A stretch of DNA of 51,027 bases, from contig JALOLB010000032.1 in NCBI GenBank assembly GCA_025456225.1, positions 1 through 51,027 of the forward strand, given 5' to 3'. Below, piece by piece: positions 15,801-24,354 of this stretch. Numbering within the stretch: position 1 is the stretch's first letter; each line of letters begins with the position of its first letter. The translations under genes were made by a program, and so were the position numbers. The notes below the pieces were generated by a model. The model saw nothing but the letters and a program-made list of their open reading frames with translations. It did not search any database and had not been told where the DNA came from. This stretch comes from Thermoanaerobaculaceae bacterium (GTDB lineage Bacteria; Acidobacteriota; Thermoanaerobaculia; Thermoanaerobaculales; Thermoanaerobaculaceae).

Positions 15801-18800
15801 CTCGTGGTGAGCGGGGTCGTCACGGGCGGGGCGCTCGCCGCGCTGCGCCCGCTGTGGATCCTGGACCGGGAGGAGGGGCCGTACTCCGGCGAGGGGGAGG
15901 GCTCCTACTCGATCGAGCTGCTCGACGCCTCGGGGCACCGGCTATTCATCCGGCGGTTCGACGTCGAGGACGGCGGGACGGCCCGCCACGCTGCCGGGAT
16001 GTTCCGCGAGACGATGCCGCTCCCGTCCGGGCTCGGCCGGGTGGTCATTGCCCACGAGAGCCAGGCGCTCGAGACCCTGACCGTGAGCCCGCACGCGCCA
16101 AGCGTTCGGGTTTCGTCGCCCAACGGCGGCGAGAGCTGGGCCGGCGCGGGCCCGTACACCGTCGCCTGGACGGCCAGCGACGCCGATGGCGACACACTCA
16201 CGGCGCAGGTCCACTACTCGGCCGACGGCGGGCGGAGCTGGACGCCGCTGGCGGTGAGCGTCGCCGGGCGCCAGCTCGCCGTCGAGGCCGACGACCTGCC
16301 TGGGGCCGTCGGGGCTCTCGTAAAGGTCAGCGTGACCGATGGCGTCAACACCTCGTCGGACGTGAGCGACGCGGCCTTCTCGGTGGCGCCAAAGCCACCG
16401 CAGCTCGTGCTCCTCGATCTCGAGGAGGGCTCACTCCTGCTGCCCACGGCGCGGCCCGCGCTCGCCGCCGCGGCGTTCGACGCCGAGGACGGTCCTCTCG
16501 ACGAGGGAGGCATGGCTTGGTTGTCCAACCGCGACGGCGAGCTCGGCGGCGGCAACTACCTCCCGGTCGCGGGGCTCTCCGCCGGGGTGCACCGGCTGAC
16601 CGCGACAATCGGGGACTCGAGCGACGCCCTCACATCGAAGCACGTGACCGTCACCGCGCTGGGCGACGGCGACGGGCCGCTGTACCTGCTCTCCGCGGCC
16701 GCCCACACGCCCGGCCTTGGCGGCACGACGTGGGTGTCCGACGTGACGCTCCACAACCCGCACACGGTTCCCGTCACCGCGTTCCTCTACTACGCGGCGC
16801 GGGACACCTCCGAGCCGCCGTCGCGGGGCTTCAAGGTCGAGATGCAGCCCGGGCAGAGCAGGACGTTGCCCGACGCGGTCGCTACCGTGACCGGCAGCGC
16901 CGCGTCGACCGCCGGATCCCTGCTCGTGGGTGCCTCGCAGCCGATCCTGGTTGCGGCGCGCACCTTCAACGACGCCGCCACGGGCACCTACGGCCAGCTC
17001 ATCCCTGGCACGCCGTTGCGCGAGAACGTGCGCGGCAACGACCCGGTGCGGCTCATCCAGCTCACCGGCAACGCCGCGTACCGCACCAATGTCGGCTTCG
17101 CCAACGCTGCTGCCGTGCCCCTGGAGGTTGTCGTGAGGCTCGTACGAGCTGACGGGACCTCGCTCGGGACGCGCACCTTCACGGTGCCGCCACTCGGGTA
17201 CCTGCAGGAGACCGACCTCCTGCGCAAGGTGGCGGGAGGCTCGGTGGACGACGCCTATGCCGTGGTCCAGGCGCTGGCCCCCGAGTCCCGCTACCAGGTC
17301 TATGCCTCGGTCGTCGACAACACTTCCGGCGACCCGATCAACGTCATACCCGCGGCGGTGCTGGAGGGGCCGGCCTGGGTGGCGGGGGTGGCGCACCTCG
17401 AAGGGGCCAACGCCACCAACTGGCGCACCGATGTGGAGGTGCTCAACGCCGGGAGCACCCAGGCAACCTTCACCTTCGAGCTGTACCCCCGCGACCAGGC
17501 CGTGAATCGGGGCGTGCACGCCATGGGGCCCTCGACCCGCACCTTCACCCTCGCCCCGCGCCGGGCCATGCGGTACGTCGACGTCGTCAAGGAGGTGTTC
17601 GGGCACACCGGCGGCGCGGCGCTGCGCGTGGTGGCGGTGGCCGGCGACGTCGCGGTCTCCAGCCGCACCTACAACCAGCTCGCCAATCGCACGTACGGGC
17701 AGTACACGGCGGCGATCGGAGAGTCGGCGGCGGTCACGGCCGGGCGCGAGGTGCGTCTCGTGCAGCTCGCGCATTCCCCGGTGCGGACCACCGGGTTCCG
17801 GACCAACGTCGGGCTCGTCAACACGGTGGCGATCCCGACCACCGTGGATCTGGTCCTGCGTGCCCCGGACGGCGCCGAGCTGGGTCGCCGGCAGGTGGCC
17901 CTGCGGTCCTTCGAGAACACGCAGCTCAACGACGTCTTCGCGTCCGTCGGCGCCCCGGCGCTGACGGGCGCCTGTGTGACGGTTGTGTCGCACACCGAGG
18001 ACGCCCGGTTCCTCGCCTACGCATCGGTGGTGGACAACCGCTCGAGTGACCCGGTGTTCATCCCGGCGCGGGAGGTCGAGACCGCCAACCAGGCGGCCAC
18101 AGCCAACCCCGCGGCTGCCGCGGGGCTGTCGTATCATGGTTTCAGAACCACACAACTCGGCGCGCTGGCCCTGCTTGCGGGCCTGGTCCTGGTCGCAGGT
18201 CGAAAGCGCCTAGGGAGGTATGCCGTGGAGAAGACAGCGCGCATCGTCGCCCTCGCCGCGGTGGCCCTGGCCGCCGCATCCCTCGCACTCGCCGGGTTTT
18301 CCGGCACGGACGTCTTCCTGCCGTCGGTGGGGGCCAAGCCCGGGGTGCCGCCGGCGGTGTGGTACACCACCGTGTGGGTGCACAACCCCAACGCCACAGC
18401 GGCGAACGTGACATTCCACCTGCTCGAGCGGCAGGCGAACCTGGCGCCGCTCACCTACACGGACACCATTCCGTCCGGGGACACGAAGAAGTACGACAAC
18501 GCCATCCAGACCATGTTCGCGCGCCAGACCTTCGGGGCGGTGCGCGTGACCTCGAACGTCAAGGTCATCGCCGGGTCGCGCATCTACTCCCAGGCGGGCA
18601 CCCTCGACGACTCGGTGGGGCAGTTCTTCGCCGGCGTGCCGGCGGGGTTCGCCATCGGCGCCGGGCAGAGCACCGAGCTCGTGGGGGTGTACAGCACCCA
18701 GCCGACCGCCGACTCGACCTTCCGCTACAACTTCGGGTTCGTCGAGGTGACCGGGACCGGGACGTGCACCGTGAAGGTGAGCGTGAAGGACCCGACCGGA

Positions 18801-20372
18801 ACGACGCTGGTGAGCAGGAGCTACACCGTGCGGCAGTGGGAGCAACTGCAGAAGGGGTTCAAGGACGAGTTCCCCACGCTGTCGACGCAGAACGCGCGGC
18901 TGACCGTGGAGGTCACGGCCGGGAGCGGCAAGGTGATCGCGTTCGGCTCGCTGGTGGCGAACGGCTCGCAGGACCCGTCGACCATGGAGATGAGCTTCCG
19001 GGACGAGCTGCTGGGGGCGGGCGGCGGGCTGCAGACCGTGGCCCACGACAGCACGCTGGTGGGGCAGGGAGTCGAGAGCTCCCCGCTCGGGCTCGCGGAC
19101 GACGCAGTGACGGCGGGGAAGATCGCCGACCAGACCGTGGTGCGGAGCGTCAACGGGCTGCGCGACGCGGTGACGCTGGAGGCCGGCTCGAACGTGAGCA
19201 TCGTGCAGTCGGGGCAGACCCTGACCATCGCGGCGACGCCCGGGGGCGGGGGCGGGGACATCACGGCGGTGACGGCCGGGCAAGGGCTGACCGGGGGCGG
19301 CACGAGCGGGGACGTGAGCCTCGGGGTGGCGAGCGGCGGGATCACCTCCGACCTGCTGGCCACGAGCGCCGTGACCCAGACCAACCTCGCCGACGGCGCT
19401 GTGACCACCGGCAAGATCAGCGCCGCCGGTTCCTCGAGCGGCCAGGTGCTGACCGCGAGCGGCGGCGCGGTCTCGTGGCAGACCGCACCGGGAATCACGC
19501 TGCCGTACCAGGGCGTATTCACCCTCACCGACCCAGGCACCGTCCTCTATCTGCGGAATGACGGCCCGGCGGCCGCCCTGATGGGGTTGAGCCAGGGGAA
19601 TGTGGCGATATGGGGGGACAACGGGCCCACATATGCGTTCACCGGTCCTGGGCCGGTTGGTGTTGCAGGCTCCTCGACGAGCGGGTCCGGAGTCTCCGGC
19701 ATGTCACAGACCGGCCCGGGTGTCACGGGCCGTGGCTCTCCAGGGATCTATGGCTTTGGGTCTCCGATTGCAGTGCTCGGCGAGAGCGGCGGCGGCGATG
19801 GCGTGCGGGGTGTGAGCACGAACGCGTACGGCGTGCACGGCATGAGCACCAACGGCGACGGGATCTTCGGGGAGACCAACGCCGCCGGCAAGTCTGGGGT
19901 CTACGCCGTCAACACGAACCCGGCGGGATACGCCGCGGCGTTCAACGGCCGGGTGCAGGTCAACGGCGACCTCAACGTCACGGGCACCAAGAACTTCTAC
20001 ATCGAGCACCCGCTTGAGCCGGGGCGGATGCTGGTGCACGCCGCGGTGGAGTCGTCCGAGGTGCTGAACGTCTACTCCGGGAACGTGCGGCTCGACGCCG
20101 ACGGCGCGGCCACGGTCGAGCTGGCGGCGTGGTTCGAGGCGATCAACGCCGACGTGCGCTACCAGCTCACGCCCGTGGGCGCCGCCGCGCCTGGGCTCCA
20201 TGTCGTCGAGGAGGTCGCGGGCAATCGGTTCCGCATCGCCGGAGGGCCGGCAGGGATCAAGGTCTCCTGGCAGCTCACCGCCGTCCGCAGCGACCGGCGG
20301 ATGCTCGAGCACCCGTTCGCGCCCGAGCGGGACGCAGGGCCGGGGGACCTGGCAGCAGCGCAGCGCCGCTGA
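12858..20372 (+). CDS. Very large secreted ORF: metzincin metalloprotease with PPC-like domains, fused in frame to a paralogue of the 10457 protein
   Basis: ATG 12858 with SD gagggagg; signal peptide; PTPTPTP linkers; two PPC-like domains; HEIGHNFGRGH (HExxHxxGxxH) and Met-turn LMSYC; TM anchor LGALALLAGLVLVAGRKR near 18200, then a second signal-peptide-like segment. Confidence 0.75.
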   Translation: MRTSRISSRVSGFFPLAMAGVVLATLAPLAASARQTPAPIPASDVMTGFPYHFEGHVYAGPVGDESSPLSGVTVSLYGSNNPCPAEGAYMKSATTDANGWFRLSYFDDEYGWEFFAIRQTNLPGYTSVGATSIAGTVCTSDWIQHGLPLEGKNLTGNTFWDQSAATPTPTPTPWRVVLSGKVFAGEPPYESQPRSGVTVSLFGSNRRYPDPGTFLRSVVTDASGDFTLVVREGDGAYQLYAIRETNPPGSTSTGASSVGGTVRDADWIEYQPPLVGKVLSENKFWDKVAATATPTATPTTLPDATHTPTRTATPTRVATSTPTATAPVATRTPTPTLPRPTFTPTPTRTPTTPPVCPAPDQAGNTFATAGVLTPGVAVQEYLCPSGDLDYWKLHVVAPAEIRVFLYDLPLGPPADMDIFLLDPGGALRKSDERWGADKGGYISFDAWSDGEWRVLVRGKGVADWSKTHTYTLRVELSYQCYQADEAGNTFSAATPILPSLPQGNVVRMHTGTICPAGDVDFYRLSVGGSQTVTINATLTNLPADFDLILRKPDGSIADYSNASGTSDEHVSATSTNEWGDWRVSVYGPGGTVYHSQPYTLEVRLTSTADLSIQAIEVTQAIQDTSNTVKLIRGKPTLARVYVHPGSAVTWAAPVEVELAGWFRDGLAWMPFPDSPRTLPPQKTGNEPVANTKRVALASSFNFLLPASWTQHAQLRLEARANPNKTIAETSFANNTLATGDLDFRTAATVNVGFVPVSVSNVAPNLATDPQYARMLPYVRSVFPAAAVQYWVKTGGPLAVTYDFSVQGSGGGCGPAWVSLLGDLEDIYDNWSNRPPNAFVYGLIDNAVPYCAPPPGTGCTFGCGSMSRPVSEGVLYSKAAETVPHEIGHNFGRGHAPCGLTGADPSFPTYTNPLTGAAYPSGHIGQVGVDVPGWRAFDPAVIPDLMSYCDNPTAWISPYTWNGILAKMPFSAAAAPGALKPHLVVSGVVTGGALAALRPLWILDREEGPYSGEGEGSYSIELLDASGHRLFIRRFDVEDGGTARHAAGMFRETMPLPSGLGRVVIAHESQALETLTVSPHAPSVRVSSPNGGESWAGAGPYTVAWTASDADGDTLTAQVHYSADGGRSWTPLAVSVAGRQLAVEADDLPGAVGALVKVSVTDGVNTSSDVSDAAFSVAPKPPQLVLLDLEEGSLLLPTARPALAAAAFDAEDGPLDEGGMAWLSNRDGELGGGNYLPVAGLSAGVHRLTATIGDSSDALTSKHVTVTALGDGDGPLYLLSAAAHTPGLGGTTWVSDVTLHNPHTVPVTAFLYYAARDTSEPPSRGFKVEMQPGQSRTLPDAVATVTGSAASTAGSLLVGASQPILVAARTFNDAATGTYGQLIPGTPLRENVRGNDPVRLIQLTGNAAYRTNVGFANAAAVPLEVVVRLVRADGTSLGTRTFTVPPLGYLQETDLLRKVAGGSVDDAYAVVQALAPESRYQVYASVVDNTSGDPINVIPAAVLEGPAWVAGVAHLEGANATNWRTDVEVLNAGSTQATFTFELYPRDQAVNRGVHAMGPSTRTFTLAPRRAMRYVDVVKEVFGHTGGAALRVVAVAGDVAVSSRTYNQLANRTYGQYTAAIGESAAVTAGREVRLVQLAHSPVRTTGFRTNVGLVNTVAIPTTVDLVLRAPDGAELGRRQVALRSFENTQLNDVFASVGAPALTGACVTVVSHTEDARFLAYASVVDNRSSDPVFIPAREVETANQAATANPAAAAGLSYHGFRTTQLGALALLAGLVLVAGRKRLGRYAVEKTARIVALAAVALAAASLALAGFSGTDVFLPSVGAKPGVPPAVWYTTVWVHNPNATAANVTFHLLERQANLAPLTYTDTIPSGDTKKYDNAIQTMFARQTFGAVRVTSNVKVIAGSRIYSQAGTLDDSVGQFFAGVPAGFAIGAGQSTELVGVYSTQPTADSTFRYNFGFVEVTGTGTCTVKVSVKDPTGTTLVSRSYTVRQWEQLQKGFKDEFPTLSTQNARLTVEVTAGSGKVIAFGSLVANGSQDPSTMEMSFRDELLGAGGGLQTVAHDSTLVGQGVESSPLGLADDAVTAGKIADQTVVRSVNGLRDAVTLEAGSNVSIVQSGQTLTIAATPGGGGGDITAVTAGQGLTGGGTSGDVSLGVASGGITSDLLATSAVTQTNLADGAVTTGKISAAGSSSGQVLTASGGAVSWQTAPGITLPYQGVFTLTDPGTVLYLRNDGPAAALMGLSQGNVAIWGDNGPTYAFTGPGPVGVAGSSTSGSGVSGMSQTGPGVTGRGSPGIYGFGSPIAVLGESGGGDGVRGVSTNAYGVHGMSTNGDGIFGETNAAGKSGVYAVNTNPAGYAAAFNGRVQVNGDLNVTGTKNFYIEHPLEPGRMLVHAAVESSEVLNVYSGNVRLDADGAATVELAAWFEAINADVRYQLTPVGAAAPGLHVVEEVAGNRFRIAGGPAGIKVSWQLTAVRSDRRMLEHPFAPERDAGPGDLAAAQRR
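18225..20372 (+). CDS. Probable separate gene inside the giant ORF: paralogue of the 10457 secreted tail-fibre-like protein
   Basis: GTG 18225 preceded 6 nt upstream by AGGGAGG; V(M)[60 protein letters not shown] closely matches the 10457 N-terminus. Confidence 0.65.
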   Translation: MEKTARIVALAAVALAAASLALAGFSGTDVFLPSVGAKPGVPPAVWYTTVWVHNPNATAANVTFHLLERQANLAPLTYTDTIPSGDTKKYDNAIQTMFARQTFGAVRVTSNVKVIAGSRIYSQAGTLDDSVGQFFAGVPAGFAIGAGQSTELVGVYSTQPTADSTFRYNFGFVEVTGTGTCTVKVSVKDPTGTTLVSRSYTVRQWEQLQKGFKDEFPTLSTQNARLTVEVTAGSGKVIAFGSLVANGSQDPSTMEMSFRDELLGAGGGLQTVAHDSTLVGQGVESSPLGLADDAVTAGKIADQTVVRSVNGLRDAVTLEAGSNVSIVQSGQTLTIAATPGGGGGDITAVTAGQGLTGGGTSGDVSLGVASGGITSDLLATSAVTQTNLADGAVTTGKISAAGSSSGQVLTASGGAVSWQTAPGITLPYQGVFTLTDPGTVLYLRNDGPAAALMGLSQGNVAIWGDNGPTYAFTGPGPVGVAGSSTSGSGVSGMSQTGPGVTGRGSPGIYGFGSPIAVLGESGGGDGVRGVSTNAYGVHGMSTNGDGIFGETNAAGKSGVYAVNTNPAGYAAAFNGRVQVNGDLNVTGTKNFYIEHPLEPGRMLVHAAVESSEVLNVYSGNVRLDADGAATVELAAWFEAINADVRYQLTPVGAAAPGLHVVEEVAGNRFRIAGGPAGIKVSWQLTAVRSDRRMLEHPFAPERDAGPGDLAAAQRR

Positions 20373-20519
20373 AGAGGGGGAGTGCGATGACCGGCGTGAC
20401 TCGTCCTGCTGAGATCGCCAACGCGGATGTGGGCGGGGACCCGTCGGGGCCGTCCCACGGCCTGTGGTCCGTTGAGGAGCCTTTTCCGGCCGGGCAATCG
20501 CCGGCTGCACGAGTCGATG

Positions 20520-20544
20520 GTCCGTCCACGACCACGTCCACGTC
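20520..20544. repeat. Short GTCCAC hexamer tract
   Basis: gtccgtccacgaccacgtccacgtc. Confidence 0.7.
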
Positions 20545-20557
20545 TGGGGGAACACGG

Positions 20558-23203
20558 ATGCGTCGTGCCGAGCTGCTCGTCGGTGCTTGCGCGTTGGGCA
20601 TGTCTCTCGTCCTGGGGGCTGGCGCCGTCTCGCTCGCCCAGCCCGCACCCCCGTCCCGCCACACCCTCCGCCGGCTGCTGCACGGCGTGAGGAGCACCGA
20701 GCTGGCGTGCCCGGGGACGCAGCCGCCGCTGGTGACCGACCTCGATGTGCGGCTGGCGCCGGTTCTCGTCGAGCCGCCGGCCCGCACGCCGTTCCGCGAT
20801 CCCGTGTTCGGCTCGTGCCTCGTGCGCGTCTCCGACCGCACCCGCGACCTGGCGCCGGAGGACGGCTCCGGCGGCCTCAAGAACGAGTACTCGCGCGTGC
20901 AGGCCTTCAACAGCGACGGGACCCGGCTGCTGCTGCGCGGCACCGCCGCGACCTGGTACCTCTACGACGCCTCCACGCTCCGGCCACTCGCGCAGCTCCC
21001 GCTCGACGTGGACCCGCGCTGGAGCGCCACCGACCCCGACCTCGTGTACCACGCGTCGGGCACGCAGTTGAGGTCCTACGACGTGGGGAGCGGGCAGGCG
21101 GCGGTCGTCCACGACTTCGCCGCCGACCTGCCGGGCCACGACCCGGTCGCCGTGTGGACGCGCTACGAGGGCAGCCCGTCCCGCGACGGGCGGTGGTGGG
21201 GGCTCATGGCCCAGGACCAGGACTGGCGGGCCTCCGCCTTCCTCGTCTTCGACCTCGTCCTCGGCCGCGTCACCGCGTCGCTCGACGTGCGCGGCTGGCC
21301 GGCCGAGGCGCGGGAGCTCGACTCGGTGACGATCAGCCCGCTGGGGACCTACTTTCTCGCCTACATGGACCGACATTGCGAGCACGGCACCCTCGGCAGC
21401 GCCGCCAACCCCTGCGGGCTCATGGTCTACGACCGTTCGCTCCAGAACGGCCGCGGGCTGCTGCGCATCGTCGGTCACTCCGACGCCGCCCTCGACGCGC
21501 AGGGGCGCGAGGTGTTGGTGTACCAGGACATCGACACCGACCACATCGCCATGCTCGACCTCGCCTCGGGCGCGGTCACGCCGCTGTGGCCGATCGACTT
21601 CTCGCACACCTCGATCGGCCTGCACCTCTCCGGCCGCGCCTTCGACCGGCCCGGCTGGGCCGTGGTCTCGACCCACGATGGCGACGTCGCCTCGCACACC
21701 TGGATGGACGACCAGGTCTTCCTCGTCGAGCTGCGCGCCGGCGGCCGGGTGGTGCGCCTCGCGCACACCCGCTCCCTCGTGGACGGGGCCCAGGAGCACG
21801 ACTACTGGGCCGAGCCGCAGGCCACCACCAGCCGCGACCTCTCGCGCATCCTGTTCACCACCAACTGGGGCCGCTCGGGCACCGACCAGGTCGAAACGGT
21901 CCTCGTCCAGGTGCCGGCCGAGGCGTTCGCGACCGGGTCGGTGTTCTACGTTGCACCCGGCGGCAACGACGCCGACCCCGGCACCCAGGCGCGGCCGTGG
22001 CGCACCGTGGGCAAGGCGGCAGCGACGCTGCAGCCGGGAGAGACCGTGCTGATCCGCGCCGGCACGTATCACGAGCGCGTGGTGGCCGAGCGCTCGGGCA
22101 CGGCCGGGGCGCCGATCACCTACGCCGCCTACCCGGGCGAGACCGCGACCATCGACGGCAGCGGCATCGACCTGCCGCAGTGGACCGGCCTGTTCGACCT
22201 CTCGGGCCGCGACCACATCACCGTCACGGGCCTGCACGTCGTCAACTCGACGCGAGCCGGCATCCTGGCCGACACCTGCGGGAACATCGTCATCGAGGGC
22301 AACACCACCACCAACACCTACTCCTCCGGGATCGACGTGTGGTCGAGCCACGACGTCATGGTGGCCGGCAACGAGGTGGTGCAGGCGAACAACGGCGGTG
22401 ACCAGGAGAACCTCTCGATCCTCGGCACCGCCCGCTTCGAGGTGCGCGACAACCACGTCCACGACGGCGGCACGACCCCCGCTGGCGGCGAGGGGATCTG
22501 CGTCAAGGACGGCTCCTCGTTCGGCAAGGTGTACCGCAACCACGTCCACCACCTGCCGCGCCTCGGCATCTACCTCGACGGGTGGGACAAGTACACGCAC
22601 GACATCGAGATCTTCGCCAACACCGTGCACGACACGGAGAACGACGGGTTCACCCTCGCCTCCGAGATGGGCGGGCAGGTCGAGCGCGTGTTCCTGTACA
22701 ACAACATCTCGTACAACAACCGCTTCCTGGGCATCAACGTCTCGCCCAACGGCACCAGCGCCACCCACCCGATGCGCGACGTGGTCATCGTCAACAACAC
22801 CGTGGTCGGCAACGGGATCGGCGGCTGGGGCGGCGGCATCGCCGTCGACAGCCTCGAGGTCGAGCGCCTCGTCGTGGCGAACAACATCGTCTCGGACAAC
22901 CTCTCGTTCCAGGTCGTCGTCGGCGCCGCCGTGCCCGCCGCGCAGGTGTCGGTCCACCACAACCTCGTCGACGGCTTCCGCGAGTACGAGGACGAGACGC
23001 GGGGCACGAGCTTCGTGGAGGGCGACCCGCGCTTTGCGAGCCGCGCCGCCTTCGACTTCCACGTGCTCGCGGGCTCCCCGGCGATCGACGCCGGTGACGT
23101 GGCGGCACTGCCGGCCGGCGCCGTCACGGACCGCGACGGCCACCCCCGCGTCGTCGGCCCCGCCGTCGACCTCGGCGCCCACGAGCGGCAGACCGTCCCG
23201 TAA
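20558..23203 (+). CDS. Secreted protein with N-terminal beta-propeller-like region and C-terminal right-handed parallel beta-helix
   Basis: ATG 20558, signal peptide MRRAELLVGACALGMSLVLGAGAVSLAQ; VFYVAPGGNDADPGTQARPWRTVGKAAATLQPGETVLIRAGTYHE is the DUF1565/beta-helix start motif, followed by GNxVxxxxxGI repeats. Confidence 0.8.
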   Translation: MRRAELLVGACALGMSLVLGAGAVSLAQPAPPSRHTLRRLLHGVRSTELACPGTQPPLVTDLDVRLAPVLVEPPARTPFRDPVFGSCLVRVSDRTRDLAPEDGSGGLKNEYSRVQAFNSDGTRLLLRGTAATWYLYDASTLRPLAQLPLDVDPRWSATDPDLVYHASGTQLRSYDVGSGQAAVVHDFAADLPGHDPVAVWTRYEGSPSRDGRWWGLMAQDQDWRASAFLVFDLVLGRVTASLDVRGWPAEARELDSVTISPLGTYFLAYMDRHCEHGTLGSAANPCGLMVYDRSLQNGRGLLRIVGHSDAALDAQGREVLVYQDIDTDHIAMLDLASGAVTPLWPIDFSHTSIGLHLSGRAFDRPGWAVVSTHDGDVASHTWMDDQVFLVELRAGGRVVRLAHTRSLVDGAQEHDYWAEPQATTSRDLSRILFTTNWGRSGTDQVETVLVQVPAEAFATGSVFYVAPGGNDADPGTQARPWRTVGKAAATLQPGETVLIRAGTYHERVVAERSGTAGAPITYAAYPGETATIDGSGIDLPQWTGLFDLSGRDHITVTGLHVVNSTRAGILADTCGNIVIEGNTTTNTYSSGIDVWSSHDVMVAGNEVVQANNGGDQENLSILGTARFEVRDNHVHDGGTTPAGGEGICVKDGSSFGKVYRNHVHHLPRLGIYLDGWDKYTHDIEIFANTVHDTENDGFTLASEMGGQVERVFLYNNISYNNRFLGINVSPNGTSATHPMRDVVIVNNTVVGNGIGGWGGGIAVDSLEVERLVVANNIVSDNLSFQVVVGAAVPAAQVSVHHNLVDGFREYEDETRGTSFVEGDPRFASRAAFDFHVLAGSPAIDAGDVAALPAGAVTDRDGHPRVVGPAVDLGAHERQTVP

Positions 23204-23217
23204 CCCGTGTCGACGTT

Positions 23218-23367
23218 GGAGGGGCAAGTCCCTTGGGAGGGGCAAGCCCCTCCCCTACATGCGCCGGGTGTCGTGTGTACGGTGCATCTCGGACCGGGAC
23301 ATCCGCGGCCACCTCCTTCGGAGGGCGCGGACCTTCGGGCCGCGCCGGGCGGGTGGCCGTCTCGGTC
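23218..23367. other. Structured intergenic element between convergent genes (palindrome plus predicted three-way junction)
   Basis: GGGAGGGGC-AA-GCCCCTCCC (23235-23254); CGGCCA/TGGCCG outer stem (23306-23311 / 23354-23359) enclosing CCTCC-TTC-GGAGG and GCGCGG..CC-TTC-GG..CCGCGC hairpins. Confidence 0.55.
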
Positions 23368-24337
23368 AGTAGAACACTGTACGGGTGCGGTGGCGGGGGA
23401 TGGCCTTGTAGTCCGGCTGCTGGCCGCGGTTCCACAGCAGGTAGTCGAGCTGCATCGCCGTCACGACGTGTCCCTGGCGGCCGAGCTCGGCCCGCAGCAG
23501 CTCCACGGCGTGCACGGCGGTGGCGCGGATCTCGATCTCCGCGGGTGAGCCGGCAGCCAGCAGCACCCCGGTGTCGATGCGCGTGGCCAGGTCCGGGGCG
23601 TACTCAAGGATGCCGTCGACGCGCAGCACGTGTGGGACCAGGTTGTCGGCGAAGATCGTCAGCTCGTCGAGGTCCCGGAACCTGCCGAGCCCGTTGCCGC
23701 CGAGCGCCAGCGCCAGGTCCGCGACGGTGAGCTGGGCGCGCTTGAGGAACGGCACCTCGAACCCGCGGTAGGACGCCGCGTCCCGGAAGAGGCGCATGGT
23801 GATCAGGATGCCGATGAGCTCCTGGGACGACCCCCCGGCCGCCGCCACGAGCCGCGCGAAGCTGCCGGCGAACCGCTTCTGCACGAGCTGGCCGAGGTCG
23901 TTGAGGGCAGTCGCGAACAGCCACATCAGCTCCGAGATGGGGTGAGCGGGGTCGTCCTGGCAGAAGATGGCGGCGCAGTCCGTCGGTGTGAGGGCGGCAA
24001 GGTCCTCCGCGGTGAGCGGCCCGTGCTCCCGGAAGAAGCGCGTCAGGTGGGTCGCCACGGTGAAGTACCCGGAGCGGCCCGGCAGCTTCGCGAGGTGGGG
24101 GAAGTAGCCGGAGCCGAAGTTGATGCTGTCGAGCTGCAGGAAGAACGCTGCCGTCGCCTCGGGCGACCCGGAGAAGTGGGCCTCGGGGTTGAGGCTGGGC
24201 GCTCGCGCCAGGTCGAGCGGCAACGAGCCGGCGTAGTCGGCAAGCCGGTCAGTGCGGACCCGGACCGACTCGGCCGCGGCCGCCACCCGCGCGCACCCGG
24301 CGCGCACTCGCTGGCTGAAGCTCACCCTCTGGCCCAT
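23366..24337 (-). CDS. Queuosine salvage protein, QNG1/DUF2419 family (queuosine 5'-phosphate N-glycosylase-like)
   Basis: FLKRAQLTVADLALAL, LTIFADNLVPHVLRVDGILEYAPDL, EIEIRATAVHAVELLRAEL and QLDYLLWNRGQQPDYKAIPRHRTRTVFY align with remembered human QNG1/C9orf64 segments; MGQRV start at 24337 (24364 possible). Confidence 0.85.
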   Translation of the reverse strand: MGQRVSFSQRVRAGCARVAAAAESVRVRTDRLADYAGSLPLDLARAPSLNPEAHFSGSPEATAAFFLQLDSINFGSGYFPHLAKLPGRSGYFTVATHLTRFFREHGPLTAEDLAALTPTDCAAIFCQDDPAHPISELMWLFATALNDLGQLVQKRFAGSFARLVAAAGGSSQELIGILITMRLFRDAASYRGFEVPFLKRAQLTVADLALALGGNGLGRFRDLDELTIFADNLVPHVLRVDGILEYAPDLATRIDTGVLLAAGSPAEIEIRATAVHAVELLRAELGRQGHVVTAMQLDYLLWNRGQQPDYKAIPRHRTRTVFY

Positions 24338-24354
24338 GCCGGTCCCCCGCCGCG

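Noticed and set aside
12984-15938. 984-aa minus-strand ORF
   Set aside because: Mirror ORF of the metalloprotease gene, Arg/Gly/Val/His-rich with no recognisable family; the plus strand has clear domains.
20159-23245. 1028-aa minus-strand ORF
   Set aside because: Antisense of the beta-helix gene; same GC-driven artefact.
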